A program made the translations under genes and the position numbers. From Elymus sibiricus (taxonomy: Eukaryota > Streptophyta > Magnoliopsida > Poales > Poaceae), in contig CM077673.1 in NCBI GenBank assembly GCA_039707655.1, forward strand, positions 268,068,288 through 268,132,287: a stretch of 64,000 bases of DNA. Direction: 5' to 3'. Position 1 is the stretch's first letter. Each line of letters begins with the position of its first letter. The notes beneath the pieces were generated by a model. The model did not search any database. It was not told the DNA's origin and worked only from the letters and a program-made list of their open reading frames with translations. This document shows positions 22,901 through 37,200 of this stretch, in pieces.

Positions 22901-24065
22901 TATTGGTTATTGGCCGTAGAGGTGTCTCGGTCATGTCTACATAGTTCTCGAACCCGCAGGGTCTACACACTTAACGTTTGGTGATGCTTAGTATAGTTGA
23001 GTTATTGTGTTGGTGACCGAAGGTTGTTCGGAGTCCCGGATAAGATCCCGGACATGACAAGGATCTCCGGAAGAGTCCGGAGGTAAAGATCGATATATGT
23101 GATAATAGTGTTTTGATCTCCGGAAGGGTTCCGGAATTCACCGGAAGGGGTTCCGGGTGTTTACCGAAGTGTTCGGGTGTAGCCACACTTTATATGGGCC
23201 AAAGGGGTAAAACCCACGAGGTATTGGAAAGTGCAGAAGGAAGTTTTGCTACTGCCTTAAGCGGTACTACTGCTGGTAAGGCAGTACTACCGCCTAAGCG
23301 GTACTACCGCTTGTACTACCGCTCGTGAGCGGTACTACCGCTTGTACACGGTACTGCTGGAATCCGAGTTGGACTCTTTCCGTGCGGGCCAAACCGACCT
23401 TGTGCGGGCAAAACCGACCTTGTGGAGGCTTTCTCTCCAAGTTTAGACCCCAGGGCTCAACATATAAATAGAGGGGCAGGGCTAGCACACGGGACACATC
23501 AAGATTTCCCAAGCCGTGTGCCGGCAACCCTAACCCTCTAGTTCCTCCCATCATAATCTCCGTAGCGCTTGGCGAAGCCCTGTAGAGATTGTTCCTCACC
23601 ACCATCACCACGCCGTCGTGCTGCCGGAACTCATCCACTACTTCACCATCGCTCGCTGGATCGAGGAGGTGAAGGCGTCATCAAGCCGTACGTGTGTTGA
23701 ACGCGGAGGTGCCGTCCGTTCGGCGCTAGATCGTGTTTGGATCGAGGGACGACTTGCGATTTGGATCGCGAAGACGTTCGACTACATCAACCGCATTTCT
23801 TAATGCTTCCGCTTAGCGATCTACAAGGGTATGTAGATTCACTCTCCCTCTCGTAGATGCTCATCACCATGGATAGATCTTGCGTGTGCGTAGGAATTTT
23901 TTTGTTTCCCATGCGACGTTCCCCAACAATATGAGTCTTCCTTCGAGCCTCGTGGTTATTGTAGACTCGAGAACCATAGCAGTTATAGCATGGAACATAA
24001 ACCTAATTATGAACAGGGAGATAATCAATATCATTTATTATTGCCTCTAGGGCATATCTCTTACA
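19995..24065 (-). repeat. 3' LTR of the Angela-like element, interrupted by a solo LTR
   Basis: The span is 4,071 bp. Subtracting the 1,816-bp solo LTR and its 5-bp duplication leaves exactly 2,250 bp, the length of the other LTR. It contains a ~45-50-bp GGACAGCCCTTCGGGAGG minisatellite (about 20198-20352) and a degenerate ~170-190-bp GGTTCCGGCAG...TTTCGG tandem (about 20874-21300). Confidence 0.93.
22113..23928 (+). mobile_element. Solo LTR of the BARE1/WIS/Angela Copia group
   Basis: A 1,816-bp sequence beginning TGTTGGAAATATGCCCTAGA and ending CGTTCCCCAACA, flanked by ATATG (22108-22112 and 23929-23933). The uninterrupted sister LTR reads straight through this site at about 31530. No internal domain is present, so the element has lost its body by LTR-LTR recombination. 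A cluster of GGTACTACCGC palindromic motifs lies at about 23262-23352. Confidence 0.95.
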
Positions 24066-27000
24066 GACTCCCACTTGCACTAGAGTCAATAATCTAGTCA
24101 ATGCTAATGCACTTTACACCTATGGCATACTGGTGTAAAATATGCTTCACATGTGGTATAGCCTGATGTCCAACGGATCTGACGACTTCAGCTCCGTGTG
24201 TAACTTTGCATATCCTCGCGTTTTCACGCTTTCACAAAATTCATATTTTGTGTGGACTTGGCTTTGCATATGTGTGAATCATTGGTCGAAACCTGATTCC
24301 TCAGACTGAGCTATGGAGCAACTATCTGCAATAGTGTCCCATAGACCAAAGCCATCTTGGAACCATACTAAGTTCATGAATGAACTATATGATTCAACAA
24401 CTTCTTTGTCGCTTCTTAAGCGTCAACATACTTAGCCTTTGTTATAGAATTCGCCACAGTATCTTGTTTGGAACAATTTCCAACTACCGTGCCACCATAT
24501 TGTGTATTACACAAAACCCTTAACTTTAAATCGAAAATCGCATGGAGCATTGATGAAGACTGTATCGATGTAATTACTTACAACGAGCACTTCATAATCT
24601 CTGCTTGCGAGAAAACATGTCATCACTACTACTCTAGTACTCAATGACATCTTTCACTGTTGTCCCATGATTAGTGCTTTTGATCACTTTGGTATCTATA
24701 CTCGCAACAACTTTGGAGTATTGGACATATCTGGTTATTTTTACATACCATGGAATACATGATTAATCCAAACACAAGAGTGTGTGGAATCTCCATCATG
24801 TATTTTACTCATCAGTGTTTTGGGACACCGAGTCTTGTAAAAACTCTTTCCATGTGACTTCGGCAAGAATCACTCCTTGGCGTTTTAAATGCTAAAAAGT
24901 TTTAGCATCTTGTCAATATGTATTCATTGCTCAGCCCCATTAGGTAAATCTATCTCCATAGATCATCATGCCTAATATTAAGGCTATTTAGCCGAAGCAC
25001 TTCATCGAAAAAACCCTTTTCAAACGAAGTCCTAATTCGTGTCAAGAAATTTATTTCCAATTAACAATGTGTCAAGTACACAAGGTTTTTAGAAATATTA
25101 TTATGCTCCCACTTACTTTCTTGAATCACAAGCATCTTTGATACCTATTTGATGAAGTCAAAACCCCTTTGACCATTCCATCAAAAACGAAGATTCCAAC
25201 TCCACTTTGCTCTCTTCTGTCCATCGTTGGAACTCTGAAGTTTGCATACTTACTAGCATCCTCTGGATCGACAAATTACTTTGGACTGTATCACATACAA
25301 GTCCTAGGTTTCATTTCCATCAGATGGAAATCCCTTTGTCATCCATGTTTCATATCTCATGATTGAAATATGTATTAATTGCTAGTTCAACCCGAACCGA
25401 CTTCAAGCATCGCTACGGTGAGACAATCTCATCGTAGTCAACTCCTTGAACTTGTTATTGCAACAAGTCGAGCTTTATGGATAAAACATTTTATCCGTAT
25501 CAGTTTTTAGTTCCATAAATATTCGTTAGACTCTAAGTCTTCCGAAAGGTGTATCAAGATTTTAATCTCGAATCACTTATATGGAAACTATCTCGGATTG
25601 TATTGGCATTTAGCCAATTCCGGAGTCAGGGCCCATCAATGCTTCCTTGTGTATTGTAGGTATACTGTTGTCTAACAACAATATCTCGTTTGCGCACCTG
25701 ATAGGTTTGCACGAGCTTTGCCTACGTGGTTCAGCTGCAAGTTCGACCGAAGTCCATACATTTTATTGTAGAGACTTCCGTATCAGTCGCAGTAGGAAAC
25801 TCCGAAATCACTTCCAAGGTTCCTTTCCTTTGATCTGATGACGAAGATACTGGTTATCTCGTCAAGTTGCATTGTCCTCCCACTCACCTTTTGTAAGAAC
25901 TATTCTCTTTAAAAGCATACCGTTTTGCGGCAAAATCCTTTGCCTCGGTATAGTGGTGGGGGAATACCCAATGACTTGGGATAACCTACAAAGTAGCACT
26001 TGTCTGATTTGGAATAGGTTTGTAACCTTTTACACAAGCCCCATATTCCAAATGTTAAGAAAAGATATAACATGGTTGGGCTTACCATACCATGGCGTCA
26101 TTTCAACAGACCTGATGGAGCTCTTTTCAGTGTAAAAGCCGCAGTCTCTAAAGCATCACCTTTTAAAAGGGGTAATGGCAAATTTATTTATGTCATCTTT
26201 GATCTTACCATGTCATAAATGGTTCGATTACATCTTCACGGACTTTCCACTTGCAGTGGTGTTCCGGGAGGTGCAAGTTATGAAACCCCTTTCACAACTC
26301 ATCAGACATTCGCTAAACTTGTAACTCAAATATTCCTTTCTGCAATCGAATTGTAGAAACATAATTTTCTTATTACAATATTTTCTTCTTCATTTTGAAA
26401 ACCTTTCGAATGATTTCAAAAGATCCAGACTCACGTCTCATCAAGTAAATATCCATATATCTACTTGAGTCATTTCTGAAGATAGATAAATCCACTACTT
26501 GCAACAACATTTATTGGACTACACACATCATAATGTATGATCACCAATATGTTCTATGCTCGTTCCTTATGGCCTGTGAATGGTATTTCAGTCACTTCAC
26601 TTTTCAGAGGAAAGTTGCAAGTGTCAGATGATTCAAAATCAAATGACTTCAAAATCCATCATAATGGAATTTTCCATGCGGGTTTCTCCAATGTGACCAA
26701 ATGCAGTGCCACACTTGTGTGCTATTCTTTTAGTCTTGCGACATTTAGCGTCAGTGTTATGGATGTATCATATTTCCATCAATATTCATAACATACATCT
26801 CATCTAGGATGGAAGCATGTCCCCTCATGTTATTCATAATACTGAACAACAATTGTTGTTTTTATGAACAACTCTTTTGCAACAAACATTGTGCAATGGG
26901 CTAGAGTGTATGAAACTCTAAAATGAATTATGAAAGTAAACCCAGAGGTAATGTATTATTATCAATATTCATAACATACGTCTCATTCATAATGAAAGTA

Positions 27001-29410
27001 CGGCCCTTATGTTATTCATAACACCGAACATCAAAAGTTCTCTTATGAACAACCTTCTTGCAAGATACCTTATGCAAAGGGCTAGAGTATGTGAAACTCT
27101 AAAATGATTTATGAAAATAAATACATATGGTAATACACCGATGGAAAGTATAGTACCATTTACTATATTCCCAGCGTGTATCAAAACCTCATCCCTGGCT
27201 AGTCTTTCAGGCCATAGTAGTTTTTACATCGAGTTGCAACAGAATGCAATCGAGCGGGTATCTTTGTGATTAACTCACAATACCCAAGAATCAGTGATTA
27301 ACATGTTTAACCATAATTCCCAAGAACTATATCTTTAACCAGCCTTCTATACATCAAAAAACTTGTATGACATTCATACATGAGATGGATATTCCAGTCT
27401 TCTTTCCTTCTGCCTTCATACTTCTAACAGTTTAACTTTCAGTATTTCTCCTACTCTCAGAAGAAGCATCCAACTTAAGAGTGGCGTTAGCCCCGGACTT
27501 CCTAGGCGTGAAAGTTTCACTAACACCCTTCGGACACTTCCTTTCTCTTTAAGTTGTTGTTTTATTCCCCTTTCATCATATGACAGGCGTTCTCCTGGAT
27601 CCATCTCTTATCAGTCTAATGCATAGTAAACTCCTTTACTAATAGTTTGCAAACAAACATTGCTTTGGATATCTCATATCTTTTAGCCTTTGTCTTTCTC
27701 TGAAAATGATTTTCAGATTCCATGGATATCACATAACTATCCAAACTTTCGAAGTTCGGGTCTCATGGAAGCAAACATATTGCACTTTGATTGAAAAGGA
27801 ATTCTAGCTTTTAGATCGAAGGACGAGAGTCACATGATCCATAGCATTAGCGAGAGAATACCGAAAGCATGCGATAGGACAAAGTCCTTCTCGGCACTCT
27901 TGAGGACAATCCTCACATTACGTTACCAACCGTAAAGTTTTAACCAGATATTTAACAGCTATTCAATTTTAATAGGGAAGGTGGAAACGCGAGCCATTAT
28001 TCTACAACTATTATGCAAACCACACTTAGACAGCGTTCAAAATTAATTGCACTGAGAATTAAACAAGTTAATTCTACAGTGCGCTCCCACTCAAATCAAT
28101 ATCTCTCATAATTGACCGTGAGTGATTCAAGATCCGCATTTCAATTCAACGCCATGGTTCGAGATGAACTCAAATGGCGCGAACTTCAATCGGTAGGCAA
28201 ACTTGCCGATCACATCTCTATGTGATTCTTGTTCATCTTTCGATGCGTGTGTTCCGAGCTCAGGACTGTCCTGCCTGAATGTCAAGACAACCAAGTGATC
28301 TCGCTGCGAGGTCTCAACTCACCCGCCTCACACTTCTCTAATCGTTCGCACCCATGGAGATCATGTGATGCCCCGAAGAGATAGGTGTCGTGACGGTGCT
28401 ACACTTGGGAGAACACTAACTACTTGATATTTTAAGTGAGAGATCACCCTAATAAAAAGCGATTACCGCGCAATCAAGAAGGGTGCATCATAAGGGATAA
28501 ACATCTCAGGCAATTCATAATAGCATGATATGGTATAGCCCTTTCTGACGGAGAAGTCTTGTATTTCTTCGTCTTCGGCATTCGCGTTGGTGTTCACCTT
28601 CGCGAAGATTGCCACCACCTTGTCGATGCACCAGATAATATTGATATCTCTATAGCTAATAAAATAAGTGCATTACATAAGGTTGACACGCAGGTCATTA
28701 AAGTGCAATCATATGGCTCCAGCCATCATGCTGAATCATGACACGCAGGTCATGTTAATCAAATTACATCATATAGTCATCTCATACATAATCAAATTAA
28801 TATGAGCACTGCTATACCATATCATATGCACATGCAAACCATCCTGCAAAACCAAGTTAGACGCCTCTAATCGGTTCATGCAAAAACTTGTTTTACGTGG
28901 CTTCTAAGGTTTCGAAACAAACCGAAGCTACCAACGTCCATCATCAAGCATGATAATCCAAGTCGCTATATTAACATTGCAGGGTGTATGAAACACGAGA
29001 TAATAAAATCTCGAGCCCCATACTAAACTTCGTCATACGCGTGACCCCCGTGCAGATCATATCTGCATTGCCCTTTCGTCTGCGAAACATCCATCTTTCT
29101 TTAACTATGGTGGAACCCAAAGAACTGTTAGCACTTCGTTGATCTGTCAATCAGCATACTCAGGAGCAGCATGAAAGGATCACGGATTGCCAGAACTTTG
29201 TGAGATTCCACCATGCCGTCAAGATCAGGACTACGCAAATTCAGGGGAAGCAACAAGAACATCGGGTAACAGATTTCATCTGCTACCCGCACAAATAATT
29301 TTCAGTAATAGAACTCATCTACTACCTAATTATATTGTGCAACACCCATACATCTCTATGTATTCTAGATCGCAACCTGCATCTACGCATAGCACGGCTC
29401 TTGATGCCAC
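24066..29410 (-). pseudogene. Internal region of the Angela-like element, gag-pol fully decayed
   Basis: 5.3 kb without an open frame above about 90 codons on either strand, saturated with stops. It carries a tandem duplication of about 183 bp (units starting 26779 and 26962, each opening TCAATATTCATAACATAC). The 5' leader with the primer site is at about 29380-29410. Identity as gag-pol is inferred from the element structure. Confidence 0.6.
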
Positions 29411-31660
29411 TGTAGGGTAACGCAGCAGAAAACAAAAATTTCCGACCTACGCACCAGCCCAGGACCACTATGGAGACTGCATACAAGGTTTGATCTTTTT
29501 CGTTACCGACTCGTAGCGCAACGGAAGTAGAGTCGATGACGATCGGCGGTGCAGATCCCCGCAGCTAGGATTTACAACCTCCCAACCGCGAGGATGTATA
29601 CCCTCATCCGTCCCTCGGACAGCCCTCCGGGAGGCGGTCGGACAGTCCCCCGGACGGTGTCGCGGACAGCCCGTCGGGAGGACCAACGAAACTCAGACAG
29701 TCACTCGGACAGCCCTTCGGGAGGACCCACGAAACTCAGACAATCACTCGGACAGCCCTTCGGGAGGCACTCTCGAACTAAGACCGAAACTACGATCTCT
29801 CTACAGAGTTGCACACATACGGTGTCATCTATCCGGCAGGGCTTCGCCGTCCAGAACTAGTTCCCATCGGAACCCAGACAGCCTTTCGGCTCTACGAAAC
29901 TATTTCGCTGGGAGGGAGAGAGAAGCCAGATAACATCAGATGGCATGTGTATGTGAGAAAGAGTGAGTGTGGAGAGTGCATCTCCACCTCTATTTATAGG
30001 AAAACCCAAGGGGTAGGGTGACACTTGAAATACCCAAAATGCCCTTCACAAGGGCACAAAGGTAAAAGCAAGTGGGTAGCCCTTATCCTTCCATGTCATC
30101 CCTAAATATATTTGTGAGTAAAGCCCCAAAAGGTGGCTTTCCATAAAGTAATCCAAAAAGCACTTTCACTATTCACGACGACATATTTCAGCGTCCGTTC
30201 GAACTGAAAATATTCATGTGGGCTTAGAACATTTCCAGTACCCACTAAAATAATTTTCAATGCGGTCCAAAACAATTCCGGTTTAGTGATTTTCATCTGC
30301 GAAAAGCATCTGAAGCGGTTCCGGCAGCTCCGGAACATTTCCGGTTTTCATCCCGAAAAATTCCAGAAAGTTTCCAGAACGATTCTGGCACCCTCCAAGA
30401 ATTATCAGGCATGTGCCGAAACCAATTTGACTTTATGGTGTACTCCGAAACAACTTTTCGGTTTAGTGATTTTCATCTGTGAAAAGCAACTAAAGCGGTT
30501 CCGGCAGTCCGGAACATTTCCGGTTTTTGTCTCTGAAATATCTCAGAAGTTACCGGAACAATTCTGGTACCTTCCAATAATTTCCAGGCATGTGCCGAAA
30601 CCAATTTGACTTTATGGTACACTCCAAAACAACTTTTCGGTTTTACCGAAACTCTTCCGGTGTTCTCTCTCTCCGAAACTCTTCCGTTGTCTCCGAAACT
30701 TTTTCGGTGAATTTCTCTCAGACTCCCTGTCTAGTATTCAGCAGATAGATGACCCTTAAGCGTGTGACCCTATAGGTTCCGTGAAGTATAGACATGACCC
30801 GGAACCCCTTCTGATCAATGATCAACATCGGAGCCGTGGACACCCATATTGACCCCTATACCCACACGAATGAATATTCGAGTGAACCTCCAATTGCCGT
30901 GTGCTATTCCTGTTGCTTCGCGATATGTTACAAATACCCGAGGTGAGACATGTTGGCATCCCCGTGGATCAACAACTTGTCCACTATGCCAGTTACCTCG
31001 TTACCGGTATTGTTCTCTTTTCTCGTTCCCGTGTTCCGGCATCCCCGTGATCAAATCACAAAGTGTCTGGCCAGACGATGATGGATACCGTAACACCGAG
31101 AGGGCCCAGAGATATCTCTCCATCGTCGGAGGAGCAAATCCCAATCTTGAGCTATCAAGTTACTTGACATACTTTTCCATGAACCCGTAAGCCGCCGTAA
31201 TAGCCACCCATTTACGGATGACGTTTAACAAACCCCAAAGTTCATGAAGCAAGCATGAAGAAACTCGATACTCTCATGGTCTAAGGAATCATGCAAACAT
31301 TAACCATCTCTGTGTTATTAACCATTAACTTGTGACGAATGAATCTCATAACATAACATCAATTCGGGTCGATTCAACACAAATGTTCTTCTAACATTGT
31401 GCCCTCAAAATTGCCGGCATAGCCATGCCCATGATCAGGAAAACAGGATCATCATGCAATACTTGAGCCAGTCTTAGAGGCCAGACTAGGAATACATTTT
31501 ACCGTTTATTATTCCACACGTGCATATGAGTCTTCCTTCGAGCCTCGTGGTTATTGTAGACTCGAGAACCATAGCAGTTATAGCATGGAACATAAACCTA
31601 ATTATGAACAGGGAGATAATCAATATCATTTATTATTGCCTCTAGGGCATATCTCTTACA
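29411..31660 (-). repeat. 5' LTR of the Angela-like element (2,250 bp)
   Basis: Uninterrupted partner of 19995-24065. It contains the same minisatellite and TTCCGG-rich tandem, with only scattered substitutions relative to the other LTR. Confidence 0.95.
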
Positions 31661-31665
31661 CATAG

Positions 31666-32413
31666 CATTATCCATTCTGATGGATTTATCATGTACTCGG
31701 GGTAATTTGCTCTCAAATTAATAACCAGAGCAATCAACTTTGCAAAAACATGGTTTCTTATAAAGGACACACCGTGGACCATCTGGTTGCGCACTCGAAA
31801 GCACTATAGAATATCAGAATATTCCATATAACGGTTGAATTAGATCACATATATCTCCTGTAATGGAAATCTAGTGGTCCATCCTCTTTCTTGCGATAAG
31901 ATAGCCTTGTGATCAATTTCTCAATTTGCACATACATGCATAGAAAATCCATTGACTTTGGATTCACACCGTTAGATTGTGTCCAGCGAAACCACCAATA
32001 ATTTTCTCATCATCCCAACACTAGGATGACCCAGGCAACCATGCCATATCTTGAACTTATCAAGATTCTAGAAAATTATTTTGTACTCCAAATGCGTTTC
32101 TTATTTAATGTATCTATAATATAATCCAGAAGATAGAGAAGCCATTTACTCTAGGATTAACTTCAAATCCCTTTTGCTGAGTTATGAGTAGGTTTTCAAC
32201 CAACTCGATTTATGAGTTTCAACATAGAAACCATTACGGATATTCTTAAAACTCAGCAAGGTACGAGTAGAACCTAGATACATAAATGCATCCAATATTA
32301 CCATGTAGTACCCATAGGGAGTGCAATTGTGGTTGACCTGAACCAACAATTACCGTACCACGACCGACAATTGTCATGACACTTCCAGCACTCTTCTCAA
32401 GAGTATGGAAATA
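31666..32413 (-). pseudogene. Decayed pol segment of the outer Copia
   Basis: This stretch lies between two nested insertions and is the continuation of the outer element. It has no open frame and its content as integrase/RT region is inferred from position. Confidence 0.5.
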
Positions 32414-32418
32414 CTTAC

Positions 32419-33356
32419 TGATGAGGATATCCCTACTATGGTTCCCTCTCTACCTCATGAAGATAAACAACCTGTTGCTGCAAAGAAGATGTCCAATGAT
32501 GAAATCAGGATTGGCCCAATTACAAGAGCTCGTGCTAAGTTACTAGAACAACAGGTGAATTCTCTCTTAGTTGATAATGCTATTTATTTTAATGAGAGCT
32601 TTATACTGCCTAAATCCTTGTGTGTATGTGTCATTAGGTACATTGGAGAGGAAGGCATGGCACAAGGGAGCAAGGAGGGGAGCAAGGAGGCATTGCAGCT
32701 GGAAAGGGAGGAAGACCCTGCAGTTTCCAGGGCGGTAGTACCGCCCGACACAAGCGGTAGTACCGCTTGTGCGGTAGTACCGGTCCAGTACTACCGTCCT
32801 AGTACCGCTTAGGAAATTTCTTCTGGAATCCAAGCGACCCAAGCGGTACTAGAGCGGCACTTGATATTTGTACGAGCGGTAGTACCGCTTATCACGGTAG
32901 TACCGTTTGCCATAAGCGGTAGTACCGCTCTGCCTGCGCGCAGGTTTTGGGCTGTCCAGCCCGTGTACCCCTTCGATCTCGTTTTAGACTATAAATACCC
33001 GTCCCCTAGAGTTAGTTAAGGTGAGACCACGTTTAAGATAAACCCTAGTTCTTGAGATTGCTTGTAAGCATTCATCTTGAATCCTCATCTCCAATTCGTA
33101 TCGATCTGGAGATCATATACTGCAAGTTGAGTGTAATCTGCTGTTCCATTGGGAATTAGTATATTGCAATTATACCGTTTCGTGGTCGACGGCTACGTGC
33201 GCAAGTGTGTGATGTTGTGAATATCCAAAGGGTTGAGACCTTTTGCATTGGCATCTGGGATCAAGCGAGGGAGAGTTCATCGGCGACATACAAGTTATCT
33301 ATCATCTTCATCATCACCACCGCCGCTTACTGAGAAGATCGGGACACCCCATATCA
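32419..33356 (+). repeat. 5' LTR of the CRM-like gypsy (938 bp)
   Basis: Starts TGATGAGGAT and ends CCCATATCA. It is 54 bp longer than the 3' LTR, with the difference in and around the GCGGTAGTACCGC-motif cluster (about 32640-32930). Confidence 0.92.
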
Positions 33357-34256
33357 TCTTGGTATCAGATATCCAGCGTTGCCTCGGTAAGCATCCACCA
33401 AATCATCCGTAGATTAGTTGTGTTTTTCATCCTATCCAGAAAAAGCCTCACAAAAAGATTCGGGTTAGGGTTTTTGCCATAGCTTAGATTGCATCGTAGA
33501 TTGGTTTTAGTTGCTGGTCGTTGTGTCTTTCTTTTTGCGTCGCTTTTCCTTCGAATCCATTGGTTTTTAGTTTCCATCGTAGATTGCATCGTAGATTGGA
33601 TTGTTGTTCGATCAGCTATCCTGTTTTGCAAATTCCAATCCATAGCCACAGCTTGTCTACACAAAAGGTGTTAGGAACTTACCCACGAGACTAGTTTCCG
33701 CTCTACAGGCTGCTCATATAGGTTTTTTTACTGTTCACATACTGTTCACGTGACAGTTGAAAAAAAAAAGAAAAAAAAACAGAGCGAAAGAAAGAAAAGA
33801 GAGAAACAGTGGCTGGACGTGGTTGCTATCTATTGCACTGTTGGATTCTTGCGATTGTGCACTAGTAGAATTGAGCAATCTTGTGCCTGTTTACATTGAG
33901 CATTGCTAGTGTCTCTCGAGTGCATTGCAACACATCCTGTTTTGATAGTTGCTCTGCCACATTTTTCTCCACCGTGTGTGTTTTCCTTGGTTGTTGGCTC
34001 ACACGATCAGCACTAGGACTTGTCTTCGGTGTAGATAGGATATCATACCTAGCTCCACCATATAATCCTGCTCTGTCGTGTGATTGTTCTCATACCCGGG
34101 TATTCACTTCATCACATCCGTGCATTAGTCATCCATCTGAACGGGTAAGCATTACTATTCACTTTGGAACGGTAAGATTTCCTTTTCTTGTCAGTTTTGA
34201 GTGAGTTGTGAGTGTGCCACCACACAGATTTTGATTTTTGCACTAACCTACTAATC
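33357..34256 (+). other. Untranslated leader of the CRM-like gypsy
   Basis: The primer site is at 33360-33369. The rest is a ~900-bp leader with an A-rich tract (33760-33800) and no coding content that I recognise. Confidence 0.6.
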
Positions 34257-37200
34257 ATGTCTTCTAGTGATGTTGATGTGCTGCAGAAAAAGGCTGATGA
34301 CGAGTGTGTTTCATGGAAGGACCATGAAGCTCTCCGCGTTCATTTGACAGGGGTTATTGATAGATCCGCTGAAAAAATTGAGGCTGATATTCAAGTTATA
34401 CAAATGAAAGTGGACGCAACTGACACTACCGTCAATGCTATGCAAACACAAGTCAATGCTCTCCAAACAAGTATACAGCAGTTGACAACTTCAGTCAATG
34501 GGCTCCGTGTCGCTATTGAGCAACGCCAACATGACGACCATGAAGATGCTGATAGTGTCCATGACGACAATGACAACATGGTGGGCAATCATGGCCGTGG
34601 GCGTGGCTTTCAAGGGCATGGTCGTCTACCACCACCTGGTGCTCGGCGTGTACCGCTTCAGGAGGAGGATGGTTTGGGCAAGCCCAAGTTCACGATTCCT
34701 AGATTTGAAGGCTCCACTGATGTCGAAGAGTATCTCACTTGGGAGCTTAAGATGGAGAAATTATGGCGTTTGCATGATTATACTGAAGATAGGAAGGTCA
34801 AGCTTGCTTCTTCTGAATTTGATGGCTATGCTTTGCGTTGGTGGGATAGCATTGTGAGTACCCGTCGCGAAGACAATGAGCTTCCTATTCTTACATGGCG
34901 TGAAATGAAGGCGGTTATGAAAGCTCGTTTTGTTCCCACTAATTATTTGCACACAGTTTTTGATAAGTTGACACAATTGAAGCAAGGTTCAATGACGGTT
35001 GATGCATATTACATGGAGATGGAGATGTTGCTGCAGCGTGCTCGAGTTCGCGAATCTGTTGAGATGACTATGCAACGTTTTCTCCATGGGCTGAAATATA
35101 CCATCAAGGGTATTGTGGGGCATCACCAGTACAATACAATGAACGAGCTGCTCCATCATGCAAGAGAAGTTGAGTCCCAGTTGGCCGAAGAAGCTCAAAT
35201 CAAAAGCCGTTATCCTACAGCTGGGCGGTTCTCCAACAGAACCCAGCCGCCCCCTTATCCACCTAGTGAGGGTGCTGCCAACCGCCCATCTTCTTCGGCA
35301 ACAAAAGCATCCTCCACTGTTTCACAATCCAAGCAACCTGCTGCTCCTGCTGCTAGCTCCGGTTCCAATATGTCTACAACCCGTAATAGAGATATGCTCT
35401 GTCATACATGTGGAGGCAAGGGACACTTCAAGAGAGAGTGCCCGAATAGAAAAGTGATGATTGTGAACGATGACAATGAGTATGAGACTGGTGATGATGC
35501 TGATCCATATGCTTCAGATGACGATGGGTACACACGTGACGACGGCATAGATGCTTTTGCTTCTCCGGCGCCTACTATTGTTGTCTCGCAGCGTACTCTT
35601 AGTGTGCAACCACATGTTGATTCACAGCGCTGCAATTTGTTCCAAACAAAAGCACTAGTTGGCCCCAACAAAGCTTGCAAGGTAATCATTGATGGAGGTA
35701 GCTGCCGCAATCTTGCAAGCAAGGAGTTATGTGCCAAGCTGAATCTGAAATATTTACCTCACCCCAATCCATATTACGTACAATGGTTGAGTGACAATGG
35801 TGAGATGAAGGTGAATCATATGGTGCGCGTAAATTTTGAGCTAGGACCATACAAGGATTCCATTGAATTTGATGTGGTACCTATGACAGTTTGCCATCTT
35901 TTATTGGGTCGGCCATGGCTCTATGACCGCCATGTGCAACACAATGGCCGTGCCAATACTTATCACTTGGAGTTCAAGGGCAGGAAAATAAATCTGCAGC
36001 CTATGTCACCACAGCAAATTGTCAATGAGTCTCGTCAGAAAACAGAAGTAAATATCGAACAGCCACCTGCACGAGAGAACAATGTAAAAGCCGTGAGTGA
36101 TAATATAACGAAAAGTGCGAGAGAGCCTAGTTTGCTTATATTAGCCACCAAAGAAGACATGAGAGAATTTCGAGAGGATCCTACAGCCCTGCCTCTTGTG
36201 CTTATGTACAAAGGCGAGGTTTTAGTTTCTAATGATACGCAATCTATTTCTCTTGGTGTGTCTACTGTTTTGCAGGAATATGGCGATGTGTTTCCGGAGG
36301 AGGTACCATCGGGGCTGCCACCATTGCGTGGAATTGAGCACCAAATTGATCTCATACCCGGCGCCACCCTCCCCAACCGAGCGCCATACAGGACCAATCC
36401 CGAAGAAACGAAGGAAATGCAGAAGCAAGTGCAAGCGCTACTAGACAAAGGGTATATTCGTGTTTCTCTTAGTCCTTGTGCTGTTCCTGTTATTTTGGTG
36501 CCTAAGAAAGATGGTACATGGCGCATGTGCGTAGATTGTAGAGCTATTAACAACATCACTATTCGATATCATCATCCTATTCCATGCTTAGAGGATATGC
36601 TAGATGAATTGAGTGGTGCTGCTGTTTTCTCTAAGATTGATTTGCGTAGTGGTTACCATCAAATTCGGATGAAGGAAGGGGATGAGTGGAAAACTGCTTT
36701 TGAAAACTAAATTTGGTTTATATGAGTGGTTAGTTATGCCTTTTGGTCTTACTAATGCACCTAGTACCTTCATGCGATTAATGAATCATGTTTTGAGAAA
36801 GTTTATTGGTCGTTTTGTGGTTGTATATTTTGATGATATACTTATTTACAGCCGCAATGAATCTGAACATTGTGATCATATTAGACAGGTTTTGCAAGTG
36901 TTGCGTGATAATGAATTGTATGCTAATCTTGAGAAGTGCACATTTGCAAAAGATAAAGTGATATTTCTGGGATACGTTGTATCTAAGCATGGGGTAGAAG
37001 TAGATTCATCTAAGATTGAAGCAATTCAAGATTGGCCTACTCCCATGAATGTTAGTCAAGTATGAAGTTTTCACGGTCTTGCTGGTTTCTATCGCCGTTT
37101 TGTGAAAGACTTTAGTACTATTGCTGCACCATTGAATGAATTAACGAAGAAAGGTGTGCCTTTTGTGTGGGGCGTGGCCCAAGATCATGCTTTTGACGAG

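Larger units (their letters stand above)
19995..31660 (-). mobile_element. Angela-like Ty1/copia element with 2,250-bp LTRs
   Basis: The target duplication is CATAG (19990-19994 and 31661-31665). On the minus strand the LTR starts TGTAAGAGATATGCCCTAGA, related to the TGTTGGAAATATGCCCTAGA start of BARE1/WIS/Angela. Next to LTR 29411-31660 the minus strand reads TGGCATCAAGAGCC, an initiator tRNA-Met primer site, and AAGTGGGAGTC abuts the other LTR as the polypurine tract. It is inserted in the outer Copia and is itself split by a solo LTR. Confidence 0.93.

Noticed and set aside
35683..35705. Protease active site IDGGSC read as a mutation
   Set aside because: DGG in place of DSG is common in this gypsy lineage, so I treat only the DSC change in the minus-strand element as a lesion.
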